NCBI GenBank assembly: GCA_028564705.1
Contig: JAPXFQ010002822.1
Coordinates: forward strand, 1,736,001-1,800,000
DNA: 64,000 nucleotides
Origin: Apricaphanius iberus
Lineage: Eukaryota > Chordata > Actinopteri > Cyprinodontiformes > Aphaniidae
Reading direction: 5' to 3'
Shown: positions 47,165 to 59,468 of the stretch, piece by piece
Position numbering within the stretch: position 1 is the first letter of the stretch
Layout of the letters: every line of letters starts with the position of its first letter
Made by a program: the position numbers and the translations under genes
The notes under the pieces: generated by a model
Database searches by the model: none
The model's input: the letters and a program-made list of their open reading frames with translations, nothing else
Told to the model about the DNA's origin: nothing

Positions 47165-49261
47165 TAAGCCCTTTTCTTGAGCTTTCCGGGTGGCCGCATA
47201 AAGTTTATTCATAACCTTTGTCCGCAAGTTTCTTTTGATTGACTAACCGACTTGTTTAGAGCATATTTGTATGACACAGATCTTACAAATGAACTTTGAT
47301 TCTACATGAATCTGAAAGTTGTTTCCTTAACTTGGTAGTCTTTAGCAAGACTATTAGTTGCCATCTCTAATCCTACAAGTGCTCTTCATACATTTGAATT
47401 GCTTTAGAAAGGATTTAGCGTAATCACCTTCAGTTCATCTTGACTTTTCCAGAAATCACTACTCTTTACTGCAAACATTAACTGTTCAGAAATGATCGAC
47501 CAACCCCATTTATGCAAAATAAAATGTTACCTTTAGCTGCTTTCAATTTTCAGCAAAAATGTTCTTGTTAAAATTATTCAATTACATGTCCTCACTATTT
47601 TCTTCAAAAGGTCTTCCTCAAAGCACAAACACAAATCACTCCAAAACAAATAAAGGATACATGTGAAGGCTTTTATCCATTTCTAAATTTTCAAAGGAGG
47701 ATCAAGCAAGTAGCAGATTGAAAAATAGAGACACACTTACATGATTTATCAGGGGGAGCAATAAATGCCAATTTTTAAGGCCAAGGCACCACATAAAAGC
47801 CTTGGATCACAGAAGTAATGGCACCCTGTAGGCTAGTGATAACTCTGTTTTTCTATGTGCGTGTGTGTGAAGAGGGAGTGAAAGAGACCGAATGTGACAA
47901 ACACTGAAAGAAAGGCAATAACGTCTCAAAAATGACAGCCAGCGTGAAAGAAAAAAGGTTGATAAGCACAACGAGAGGGAGAGAATGTGAGCACAAAGAC
48001 ATCACTGACAGCCTCTGTTTCATTTTCCATCTCTGCCAGCTCCATCTAATCTCAGCCGCTGATGTGTTTCTTTCTTCATTTGCAGTTAGTGGTTGGATTA
48101 CATATCCCACACCCAGCTGTGGGCTCCGTATCACTCAGCCTCTGACTCAAATGTATCGTGGAGAGTCTGCATTTGCGTGTGCATATAGTGTCTTTGTTGA
48201 AGCCCCTCATGCGGAGGGGGCATAAAAATAGCCATAACACTCCCTGAGTGATTTTCTCCTTTAGGCGAATAAAGAGGGAATAAGCTCTTATGGGAAAATA
48301 GGTTCACATGTCTGATGCGGAATGAGCTAAAAGAAAACCACTTTACAGAAATTATAGTAATTTTTTACAATAGTGATGCAGGGGCAGAAAAGTCCCTTAA
48401 AATAGTTCAGCTGTGGAAGTGAAGTATGAAAGTGTTTTGTTGTTTGGTCCTCATTCACAATTAAGAGTAGGAAACTAACATGGAAAAAAGAAACTAACCC
48501 AATAACTTAGAAAAGAAACTAAAAAACTAAATAAGGAAAATCCAAAACTAAAAACTAAGAAAAAAAAAAAAACTAAATGGAGAAACTAAAAAAAGAAGTT
48601 CAACTAGGAAATTAAAAAAGAAATTAAGAAACTAAGATAAGAAACTAAAAAAAAATAAGAAAAGAGAACTAAACTAAACTGCTCGCTCCCGGCTGCTAAA
48701 TCCATACAGTCTTCCTGTGGGAGTTCGCAAGCAAAGTTTAGCGGGACCTTTAATATTTTCTTCTGCGACGTAGAGGAGACTGGCTATTTTCCCCCTCGCT
48801 CATTTTTGCCGGCTATCTCCTTTCTGTGGCTAATGCAGGCAATGAGGTTAGAGAAAATGTTCACGTGCAGCATGCATATGCGACCTTTAATTGTCTCAGA
48901 TCAGAGTCAGGGACAAAACCTCTGAATATAACGATAAGTACGTTTTTGACTTGCTGAATTTGGACAAAATTTTTGTTTGTGTTTTAACCTTCACATTTAC
49001 ACCCCTGAGGAGTTTCTGTCTCTTGCTGCTATATGAACCACTCACAAATGAGGATCTTGTTTTTTAATAGACCTACTATCATGAATATGTCATTATATTC
49101 TTTATGAATCTGGCTACGTTGGGAAGTAGCTGGGTGGCAGCCTTACATAAATTCTTCTGGATGACTTTAGTCAAACTTGTTTCTTTATAATTCATTAATC
49201 TATCTCCAATCACTTAGTCGGCAAAAGTAATGCATTAATAGTTTGTTTATCTGTTGTTTTA
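47165..49261. other. Intron 2 spacer with an AAACTAA-rich tract
   Basis: The tract at 48471-48680 is listed separately. A frame at 47932-48225 has no recognised domain and overlaps an antisense frame. No other content was recognised. Confidence 0.45.
48471..48680. repeat. Degenerate GAAACTAA minisatellite
   Basis: About a dozen imperfect copies of GAAACTAA / AAAACTAA separated by A-rich spacers in 210 bp, almost lacking C except in the CT of each unit. It ends in AACTAAACTAAACT. Confidence 0.85.
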
Positions 49262-50835
49262 CACTGTGTTCCAAATTATTATGCAAAAAGTGTTCAGGAG
49301 TGATAAGGTAAGATTATTTTTGTATTTCAGTTGAACTTGTGGATTGTGATGTGTGTCTGGGCTCTTTATATCACTGAAAGCAATCGCAGACACCTGTGCT
49401 AATTAGTTTGGCAGGTGTGTCCATTCAAAGGCAAAACTACATAAGACGGCTGTCCCACATTATTAAGCAGCCTACATTTTCAAACAAAATGGGAAAGAAA
49501 AAGGACCTGTCGGCCGCTGAGAAGCAACAAATTGTTGAGTGTTTAGGTCAAGGCATGAAAACAATCAACATTGCCAAGACAATTCATTGCGATCATCGCA
49601 CAATCAAGAAGTATGTAGCTGATTCAGAGCCCACACGTGTGCGTGCTGATAAGGGAAAACCGAGGACTCTTTCCAACAGGCAATTACATCGGGTTAAAAG
49701 AGGAGCTGCAAACATGCCTTGTCTTAGCAGCAGACAAGTTTTTGAAGCTGCTGGTGCCTCCAACGTGCCCCGAACAACAAGATGCAGGGTCATCCAGAGG
49801 TTTACAGCTGTGCGTAAGCCATCCTTTCGACCTCCCCTATCCACTGTAAACAAGCAAAAACGGCTCCAGTGGGCCAAACAATACATGAAGACTGACTTTG
49901 AAACTGTTTTGTTCACCGATGAGTGCCATGCAACCCTTGATGGTCCAGATGGATGCTGGTTGGCTGGTTGATGGCAACCCCATGCAAACAAGGCTACGGC
50001 GCCAACAAGAAGCAGGTGGATAATGTTTTGGGCTGGAATCATGGGGAGAGAGATTGCTGGCCCCTTTAGCATCGCTGACGAGGTAAAAATGACATCCATA
50101 AAGTATGTTGAGTTTCTCAAAGCGCATTTCCTGCCATGGTTCAAAAAGAAGAACCGTGCATTCCGTAGAAAGATCATTTTCATGCATGATAATGCACCGT
50201 CTCATGCTGCAAAGAACACATCTGCATCTCTGGCTGCTATGGGAATACAAGGGGACAAGCTTATGGTGTGACCCCCATTCTCCCCTGACCTCAACCCTAT
50301 TGAGAACCTCTGGAGCATCATCAAAAGGAGTGTATATGATGGCGGGAGGCAGTTCACATCTAAGCAACAGCTCTGGGAGGCTATTCTGTCCTCATGCAAA
50401 ACATTTGAAGCAGATACCATCCAAAACTTGACAAATTCAATGGACGGGAGAGTTCAGAAGCTCCTTTCGAACAAGGGGTCGTATGTGCAAATGTAACATC
50501 ACCTATAATAAAGTTTTGATTTGAATGCTCTTTGATTTCAGTTACCTTTCAGTTTGTAAGAACCTGCTAATGCTTATAATTTCACAAATGACAATTTTTT
50601 GCTCTCATATAAATTAAAAGTCTGTTGTGCATAATAATTTGGAACATACATTTCTGTGCATTTTGAGCGTTTTATTTTTAATAAATATACTGTTATCATT
50701 GGGCAGTTTGTTCAAAAACCTTTCAATTGTACTCCAATAGTTGATGACTGGTAAATTATAATGACTGCAATTCATATAGGTAATTTGGTAAATCTGACAA
50801 AAATATGATTTGCATAATAATTTGGAACACAGTTG
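49262..50835 (+). mobile_element. Tc1/mariner transposon, both ends preserved (DD37E type)
   Basis: The left end CACTGTGTTCCAAATTATTA and the minus-strand right end CAACTGTGTTCCAAATTATT correspond over more than 24 bases. TA dinucleotides flank it (49260-49261 and 50836-50837), the Tc1 target site. A second inverted TTCCAAATTATTATGCA-like block occurs inside the right end near 50627-50645. The element is 1,574 bp long and contains one transposase gene. It is the best-bounded mobile element of the window together with that at 62388. Confidence 0.92.
49489..50496 (+). pseudogene. Tc1 transposase, nearly full length, DD37E, with few lesions
   Basis: Starts MGKKKDLSAAEKQQIVECLG and ends GSYVQM before TAA (50494-50496), about 335 codons. 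The N-terminal helix-turn-helix is NIAKTIHCDHRTIKKYV. The catalytic triad is visible: Asp in FTDEC (49918-49920), Asp in MHDNAPSH (50188-50190) and Glu in PIENLW (50302-50304), with 37 residues between the last two. Lesions: two compensating frame changes between about 49945 and 50020, causing a stop at 49969-49971, and a TGA at 50269-50271 where Trp precedes PPFSPDLNP. An upstream in-frame extension to 49396 is only open intron/leader sequence; the ATG at 49489 is the family start. It would cut and paste the element by binding its ends, but this copy is dead. Confidence 0.9.
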
Positions 50836-53800
50836 TAGTGCTATATCTACATGTTCTGCCAGGGCAAAAAAAATGGACACTCATCTTCATTATTTGGATA
50901 CACCCAAAATTGTTAGGCCTTGCAATCAAATCTTTTAAGACACCTTTAAAGGACAAACTGAAATTATAAATCTTACTGCAAAATTAGCCCTTTATTTCCT
51001 TTTTATAATATTTCATTCATTTAATATCATAAATATTTCCTGTGCTTCATATTTTTTCATTGTATTTCAATATGCAAAGAGAATGTGTGCATTGATATCT
51101 TGAACGCCTTCCTTTGTGTTGTCTACTTTCTTACCTGCCCACACCCCTTCTTCCAACTCACAGCACGTCTCCTCAAATGAGGCTTGAGGAGGCAAATAAC
51201 CAAAATGGGAAATGTGGGGAAATGTAGGAATCATTAAAAAGCCAATTACCCACAGGTTCAGTGCTGCCTGGAGGAGACCGGGAAATGGCGGAGAGCGATT
51301 GTAAACCTTGTGAAATATGGAGACTAAATAGCTCTGCTTTGAAGGGGAGAAGGTGTATCTGTGTGTAGAGGGTTCCTAATGGGCGTGTGTTTGTCAAGCT
51401 CTCTCATCTGTGAATGTATGAAAAAGTGTATCCATTACTCGACTTTGGCTTACCATTTTAGTTTTGTAGCGACCTTGGATGGCTCAGGAGCATAGCGGAA
51501 GATGTCAGACCTAACTTGGGAGCTTCTTGTGAAAAAAGCAATTGTTAGCATTTTTAGACAAAATCAAACCCATTTTATCTCTAGAGTTTATTCATAGTTT
51601 TTTATTAGGGTTACTGTGCTGTTCTCTCTTGTTTTATCCACTGTTTTCCCAAAATGATATAAAAGCCCTATTTTTTTGCTTTTTTTATTTCTCGTTTTTG
51701 TCTTATTCTGCCTTTTGGCCTACACATCTAATTCTCCGAAAAAACATGGGGAAATTAATGGACACTTAAGGGCAGAACTCAACAAAGCACAACATCCTAT
51801 CCATTGTTTCCAGTGTTGGTGGTCACGCTGGGATTTCAATCTCCATTAGGTCAACTCAGCTGTGATCCCGGGAGATCAGGGACTTTTGGGTTTTAAAGTC
51901 CTCCCAGGTCAAATCTAATGCAAAGATTCACTTCTTGTTCCTCCGGCTGCTTGTGCATTGTGTTTGTGACTTACATCCTGCCTATTGATCAGTCTATCTG
52001 CAAAGAAATATAAAAGTTGTCCCCGAAGGTCTGATCAATAATGCCAATGTCCCTGTCTTTCTCCTCTTATTAGAGAAGGATTACCTCTGATTCTTTTTGG
52101 CCTCTGGGCATGCGTATGTGTATGTGAGGCCATTTATTACTTACTTACCACAAAAAACCTTATTGATCACCAATGTGGTGGTTAATGCTGTAATTTCCGA
52201 TTCTTACATTACTTCCCTTCCTACCCTTGAATTTTGAGTGCCTCCCTTACTAAGGTGAAATGGGAACAGGACTGAAGTTTGCAGTTCTTTTCTTGTCATA
52301 CCGATCATTCATAGGGCTTTTACACTGAGTCTAAGGTTAATATATTACTCACCACTTCAAGAATTAACCACTCCATCAGCTATGGAATTGTTTTCTCGTT
52401 AATCTCTTTATTTGAAGCAGGAAGCAGTAAACAGTGGGTTAAGATGAGGGATTTAGGAATATATTAAACTCAAATTCTTTTGTTGACAATTGCCTTAATG
52501 ATTTAGTTTATAATTAACCGTTATTCCTTTGACTCTTTCTCATCAACCCATGTCTCCAGCTGTCTGAAAGAACTTCTGTATCTCAGTAAATAAAATGTAC
52601 AAAAAACTGCAAATTACAGGAGTGATGTAAAAGTTCATTGAGTTTGTTGGGAGCAGTCATGGTTATAAAGTCTAACAGCTGCTGGGAGGAAGGGCCTTCA
52701 ATAACCGTCCTTCTGGCAACAAGAATGCAGCAGTCTGTCGCTGAAGGAGCTCTTCTACTTACAGTATCCTGAAGCAAATCTCTGAATGTAACCAGTATGT
52801 CTCTCAGGTTTTGGTACAAAGACAAAAATACAACGCATTTTAACTGAAATGACATGTGGGATCACATTATTATTCATATTTAACTTTCTTTTACCAGGAG
52901 AAGTCAGGAGAAGTTGGAGCAAAATTCTATTTTACAAGAGGCTCCTGGACAGCAGGAGGAAATTACAAAGTAACATATCAATACCTATATTCAATTTATG
53001 CACAGCTATATGAAATTCAGCTCTGAAAATTAGTCAAAACATCTGCAAAGAGATATGTGACTCAAACTCATCCAGCATATTTTTGAAAGCATCTAACAGG
53101 AGCATGTCATGAAATTTCAAGTCTTTTTGCAGTTTTTTCTAATCCCAGATAGCAGCCTGTATCAACACTTTTACTTGAGAAGATGCTTTTTATATCAATT
53201 GGAACATTTATACATCTTCAAAGAGGTTTTTAAAATAGAGACTTGCCCACAGTCAAAATATTGTAGTAGCTGGACATACGTTCATATTTTTAATTCACCA
53301 ATCAATACTATTGCAAGCTTCTGAAAGAGACAAAGAAACATTGTAGATTATTGTGGTGTCATATTTGTGGGAATTTGTCCACAGATGCTGTCTGATAGAC
53401 ATTTCCAGGCCACATGTGGACTCATGGTGTCGCACTGCTGCAATCAAATTCACTCTCAAACATTGGATGGAAAAAAAAAGTCAAATAACAAATTTATACC
53501 AAAGCCTTAGAAGCTGCAAGAAACAGCACAGAACTGTTTATCCGAGCTCATAGGTTTTTTTTTATTTATCCAAAAGACGACAGACAGAAAATATCTGAAA
53601 AGGAAAATCAAAGTGAGATTTAAAAGAAAAGGATTGAGCATTGAGCAAATACCCCAGGGAGTCATTTATGTACAATGTACTCAGTGAAAATCTTCTATCA
53701 GTATTGTGTTTTAACAGAAAACCAGGGGAATTAATTGTTCTATTAAAGAGGGATTTCATCTCTGCTTTGTTGCTGCTTTAGTGCCTCAGAAAACCCAAAT

Positions 53801-54689
53801 GTACAGTAAAAGAGTTGTCATGAAGGCTAAGCAAACTTAAGCTGTTATAATTTATTTCATGTTGTTTATGTAAAGATTTGCAAAAGTCCTGAGTGGAGCT
53901 CTACAGAAAAACAAAAGATTTTCATCATATAAACATTGAAACTGGCCTGGGAGCAAAGTGGTTGAAAACTTTTGCATACTGTTTCATAGCCTTTGTAATT
54001 TAGCGTCCGCCCTCCTGATTGTCGCCGTTTGATTAACACTTTTTCTCATATCCTTGACTCCTTTGCCATCAGTTATCGGTGAAGCATCAACATTTAGCTT
54101 CCGTGTTTAGCACAAATGAAGAAAGCCGGCCAACCGCAACGTAAACCGATGTAAAAGCATTACAAGAACCAATTTGCGAGGTTTGTGAGGAGTGACGAAA
54201 TTCCCCAGCCTCTCACTCTCTCATTCAAATACCGCCTGCTCCATTTGCTGTAATATGAGTAAATGAATTAGGTTTTGATGCTTTAAAAGCTTTTTTCTCT
54301 TGGCTCCTATTGGGAGTAAATTTCACCGTAATGGTGAGGTGTGTTTACAAGCCGATGGTGGTGGAGAGAGATGGACAACCTGAAGGGGAGAATTCTAAGG
54401 AGAGGACAATAGAGAGTAGGAATGATGGATTATAAATGGATTTTAAAAGAAGGGCACATAGGGATGAAGGGGAAAGAGGACGGGAGCATAGAGGAAAGTA
54501 CTCAACCTCAGATAGATGAATGAGTTGTTTGCATTCATGGTTTACTCCATTACCCCATTAATGGCATTTCAATTACCGACTTATCAGATTATCGCAAGGT
54601 TAAGAGATGGAGGTGGGGGCCAGGGAACAGTGTTATAAGGGATGAGCTATGAAGATTTAAATTAAAAAGAAAGCATTATTTTTGCTTGT
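50836..54689. other. Intron 2 spacer with one possible repeat fragment
   Basis: Around 52590-52815 the phrases GTGATGTAAAAGTTCATTGA, GGTTATAAAGTCTAACAGCT and GCAGCAGTCTGTCGCTGAAG recall a recurrent fish repeat, but the limits and class are unknown. Otherwise the 3.8 kb shows no recognised feature. Confidence 0.4.
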
Positions 54690-54851
54690 TTTGGCCATAG
54701 TGGCCTTTATTTGAAAGTGGACTGCTCAGATATGACAAAGGAAGACATGCAGCAAATGTCCAGAGCCTGGACTCGAACTCTAAATGACCACATCAAGGAA
54801 TAAGGTTCCATACATGGAGCACCCACTCTAACTATTGCACCAAGCGTTCCC
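54690..54851 (-). repeat. tRNA-derived SINE-like repeat, minus strand, old copy
   Basis: On the minus strand it carries the B box GAGTTCGAGTCC (+ strand 54769-54780), then GACATTTGCTGCATGTCTTC and a tail AATAAAGGCCACTATGGCC. The layout and wording agree with the copy at 9362-9540. It is heavily substituted. Confidence 0.55.
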
Positions 54852-57800
54852 AAAGAAAACGTAGTTTGGAACTGCTGCTTTACAGTTGACGTCACAATTT
54901 AGCAGCGCAAGTGCTACTTGTTGCTAATGCTAGACAAACAAACCACATTTACCAATTGAAAAAAACACACAAAGAGCATTTGGACCTCGATGTGAATGCA
55001 GAGAGTGTCTTAATTTAAATGCATCTCACAAGTATGCCAACAGAAAATGGATAAAGTTGTTTTGGAGAAAGATACACCAGGGACCGTTTTGTTGATGGTG
55101 ACGCTGCGAACGATCGATTGCCAGAACTGAAGCGCTGGCCCGAATATTACGGCCAAAGTAAGATTGTGCTACTACGAGAGGTTATGGAAAAGGTGCAGAT
55201 ATGTTTTTCACTGAAAAATAAAGGAGTAGCCAACCAAACAGCACGTGTTACACCCGTTACCATGACAATGCCTGACACCGGCTGGTCCACAGAGTTACTA
55301 ATTTTACTTTGAGTAATTCAAGAATTATTGCATTTTATAAATTTATCACTGCATTTTCTTTTCTAGTACTTTATTTGTTTCTCATAACTTCCATCTGGGT
55401 ATCTAGAGTCTGATTTGCACAACCCCCAACAACAGTGCTTAGTTCCTTTCCTTGTATCTGAAAGTACAACTTTGTGACGACTGGGTGACTCAGACCCATA
55501 GTCATTTTTCTGTGGAAAGTAACTCCAATTTATTCACTGAAAATTTGCCTATAATCAGATTTTCTTTCTAGGTCATTTCTAAAATAATTAAATTTAAAGG
55601 AAAATTCAACGTGGGAAAAACTGAAATGGTTTGGATCAATGCTACTTGATGATGGTTCCACTGTACGCGTCAATGCACCTTAAAGTCTATCTGGTGGTTG
55701 AAGTGTCAAAATAGGCGGTTATAAGCGTTTTTAGAGGGGGTCTCAAGTATTCACTGATTTTAGCTAGAATACTGGTACTATACATGTTGTAAATCGTTTT
55801 ACTAGGGATGCCAATATTTGCAAAGGAATGAGCCCAAATGACAGCAGATCAGAGGACTTTTGCAATGTAAGAACAAGAGGATGACCTCAAATACAACCAG
55901 GTAGAACAAGCAACATTCAAACTAATTGGTAAGGTAGAGTGTATGCCTTTACTTTTTCACCTGCGTGCTATGATGCATTCAGCGCAGCTTTTCTGTCTGT
56001 GCCTGCTGATGATCCTGCAGGGCCATTACCCATCCAGGACACAGAACAGATGGGGTTGCAGCGCTGCATGTGCGACACCTCAGGGGGGAATCGGGTGTAG
56101 TAAATGGACCGAGGGTCAGCAAGATATTTGCGTTGGGGTCCAATGATTCCCTTTTGGCGTGAGTGATGTGATGGTGATGATGAAGAAGATGATTCATTTT
56201 ACCAAAACATTGTGTTGCTTTCTCATTCGGAAAGAAAGGAGTCATGTGCGAATAGCAGCTGAGGCTTTTCAGTCCTTTACCTTCCTTCTCTGTCTGATCC
56301 AGTTTAAGTTTTTGTCTTCAGGCTGTAGGACTTCGGGACCATTGTTTTTGAGAGGACATTAAAAGGTTAAACCAATTTAATTCCAGAACGGTCTGCACAA
56401 AGACATGTGGACTTCAAGATTGCCTTTAGGATAAATATATAAAACTTTAATTCTCACAAGATTGTTATAATACTTCAGATGCTAAACTGGAGATAAACAA
56501 AGATCTCCTGACCCATGTTGCACTTTCAGTTTTGTCCTCAAACTCTAGTTGAAATTTCTCTGACGGAAAAGAGGAATCTTTCATATTTATTCTTAATCCT
56601 AAACCTTAACCTGCAGCTATTTAAAAGTAGAACATCCCATATGATCCCAAGTGGGAGGATGGTGCTAACGTATACAACATATATTCCCTAGAAACGTCAG
56701 ACAGTATCATTTCCTTTGTTAAGGTGTGCATATCTGTGTTTTCTTTAAACTGGCCTCCTACGCTGTATATAATGGCTTTTCAGCTCTACTGAGAGGACAC
56801 AACCTCCTCCTTCACACATTGTCACAAGATATAGACATAAATCCAGTGGAGAAACACTTGGAATCTGCATTACTGTTATTGAACAATATCAGGACTATTG
56901 TCTGGCTGCAGTTTACTTTCTATTGAATATTTGTGAAAAAAAGACACACTAGCTCTATAAAATATGTATTCTTGCGACTTTTGTTGTGAATTGTTGCTAA
57001 GGTAAATGAACTTCTGTAAAATAAATTTGTATAGATTATCTAAGGGAATACCCTTGTAGGTGTCCTGTTTTATGTTGGCAGATTGCTTGCAACAAAAAGA
57101 CTAAAAATGTGTTCTCACTTCATCAGGTATCGGCTGATAACAACACAGGTTCACCCCTTGTGTTTAGGAGCCCTTTATGCCTCAATAACCCAGTTATTGT
57201 AATGGGAACAAAGAAAATAACTCATTTCAAAATTGACAGCATTGTTTGCAGTTGAATCAGATTTTGACATCTGCTCATCATTGGTATGCATTTTATATTT
57301 ACTTTCAGTGATACATTTGGGCTTGGTTGGTTTTTTTTTTTCCACCTTCGATCAATAAAAAATTATACATTAGCAATGTTTTTTAAAAGCAAGAATTGTG
57401 TGCTCGTTTTGGACTGCTGAATACTTGACCACTTTTCCCACCAGAATTTGTTAAATTTATTCAAAATTAATTGTTGATATTCTGGCAAAATTTAGCACAG
57501 TTCATATATTTTTTTACAGTGTTGCGGTCAAGGTAAATCCAGAATCTAATGTTGGCACTCTATTCTACTTTAAACCAAGTTTGGACTGTACTTTGGATGG
57601 TTTTCCTGTTGGAAAACTTAATTTTGTCAAACGTCTAACATTATGGCTGTTGATTTGCGGTAAAGTAAAAGATGTTGGAAGTATTCCTCCTAATTTTAAC
57701 TGTAACAACTTTGTGCTTCACATTGGAACCAATGAGAGAGGCAAATGTCTTAAAATTAGGACTACATCTGGCAAGGTAAAAATGCCTTTTCTTTATATAC

Positions 57801-58681
57801 AGCAAAATCATGACGTTGACCATATCTGAGTTGTTTTGATGCTCAAACCAAACGAATCAGCAGGTTAGAGAGACAAAAAGAATATTAACTAGCTGAAATA
57901 TGCAATAGAGGATTCGGGTTTGTCTTCGACATCTTTGGAAAAGTGAAAGTGAGATCTCAGACTCTCCACAGTTTTGGTAAAAACAGTTGGTCTCGGTGGT
58001 AGTGTGTGCTAGAATGTTTGTTGCTCCAAACTGACCCACATATTATGATCTGAATGTGTGTGTGTGTGTGTGTGTGTGTTTGATACGTTAGATGGATCCA
58101 TGAGTTTTTCTCATGTTAGCAGATTCTTTTTTTTCTCTCTAGCCTCATAGCAGCAAAACAATGTGAGAAACAGCAGTTGTGAGGTTGTTATGTTTCTGGA
58201 AATGATTTTTAGATGGTGTGTGAGTGAATGGAAGTGTCTTGTTGCTACTCTATTGTGTAAAAATGGGCTCTTTGTGATAATTTCTAGCTGTTAGATCCAT
58301 TCTCACATTCTGTTTTTTTTGTTTCTATAGTATCACTTTCATATTTTTATCATGTCATTGCTGAAGCATAGTTTTTTTTTTTTTAATAACTGTCAACATT
58401 AAAAGATATTATAGAAAAGGAAAGAGAGTCATTACACTGCACCCCTGGTGTAATTTATACTAAAATCCAGGATATACATAGGTAAATAATTTTTTCTCCA
58501 CAAGTCAAATAATTCAAGTGTTGAATGTGTTATAAGAAAGTAGGATAAATAATAAAGTCCCATTTTCGCATAGGGTAAATACTTTAAAGTTGAGTAAGGC
58601 TAAAGGACTGGGAAGGTAATTAATTCATTGTGGGATCTGTTTTTCATGATAGTTTACTGTAGTACATATTTTCAAACCTCA
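54852..58681. other. Intron 2 spacer: unclassified sequence, Tigger-like relative and (GT)n
   Basis: Around 55700-55760 AAAATAGGCGGTTATAAGCG and GGTCTCAAG resemble the end of the 27378-27750 remnant. A frame of 82 residues at 57581-57829 has no domain I recognise. (GT)n occupies 58055-58079. The less AT-rich part 55080-55290 has frames but no family match. Confidence 0.4.
58055..58079. repeat. (GT)12 microsatellite
   Basis: An uninterrupted GT run of about 12 units. Confidence 0.93.
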
Positions 58682-59468
58682 GGTTCTGGTCGCTGCTTTT
58701 CGCAGATGTGGTCCTGTTAGCTTCATCTGAACGTGATCTACAGCTTTCGCTGGAGCGGTTCGCAGCCGAGTGTGAATCCGAGACCATGGTCTTGAGCCGG
58801 AAAAGAGTAGGGTGCCTTCTTAAGGTTGGGGATGGGGTCCTTCCTCAAGTGGAGGGGTTCAAGTATCTGGAGGTCTTGTTCACGAATGAGGGAAAAAAGG
58901 AGCGGGAGATTGATAGGCGGATTGATAAGGCGTCTGCAGTTATGCGGGCGCTGTACCGGTCTGTCATGGTAAAGGGAGAACTGAGCCAAAAGGCAAAGCT
59001 CTCGATTTACCGGTCGATCTACGTTCCTACCCTCATCTATGGTCACAAACTTTGAGTGATGACAGAAAGAACAAGATCACGGATACAGGCCGCTGAAATG
59101 AGTTTCTTCCGCAGAGTGGCTGGGCTCTCCTATAGAGATAGGGTGAGGAGCTCGGTCATCCAGAGGGGGCTGAGAGTAGAGTCGCTGCTCCTCCACATCG
59201 AGAGGAGCCAGTGGAGGTGGCTCGGGCATCTGGTCAGGATGCCTCCCTGGTGAGGTGTTCCGGGCATGTCCCACCGGGAGGAGGCCCAGGGGAAGACCCA
59301 GGACTCGCTGGAGGGACTATGTCTCCCGGCTGGCCTGGGAACGCCTCGGGATTCCTCCCGAGGAGGTGGCCCAAGTGGCTGGGGAGAGGGAAGTCTGGGT
59401 CTCTTTGCTTAGGCTACTGCCCCCGCGAACCGACATCGGATAAAGCGGAAGAAGATGGATGTATGGAT
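58682..59468 (+). mobile_element. RTE-like LINE, 3' part of reverse transcriptase ORF
   Basis: Encodes the catalytic-loop region onward. FAD-VVLLASSERDLQ (58699-58740) lacks one Asp of the expected FADD. Then follow VEGFKYLEVLFTNEGKKERE, AKLSIYRSIYVPTLIYGHKL, a TGA at 59053-59055 where Trp is expected, VMTERTRSRIQAAEMSFFRR and GHLVRMPPW. A frame change near 59253 leads to GRRPRGRPRTRWRDYVSRLA. The 3' end is a short ATGGATGTATGGAT tail. The element is 5'-truncated, has a catalytic deletion, one nonsense codon and one frameshift, so it is inactive. Clade assignment (RTE, Rex3-like or related) comes from memory. Confidence 0.82.

Noticed and set aside
49593..50183. 196-residue open frame on the minus strand
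   Set aside because: It is the antisense of the Tc1 transposase at 49489-50496, whose sense reading has catalytic motifs; the antisense has none.
55118..55312. 64-residue frame in less AT-rich sequence
   Set aside because: No family motif, no splice sites in a compatible frame; not supported as an exon.
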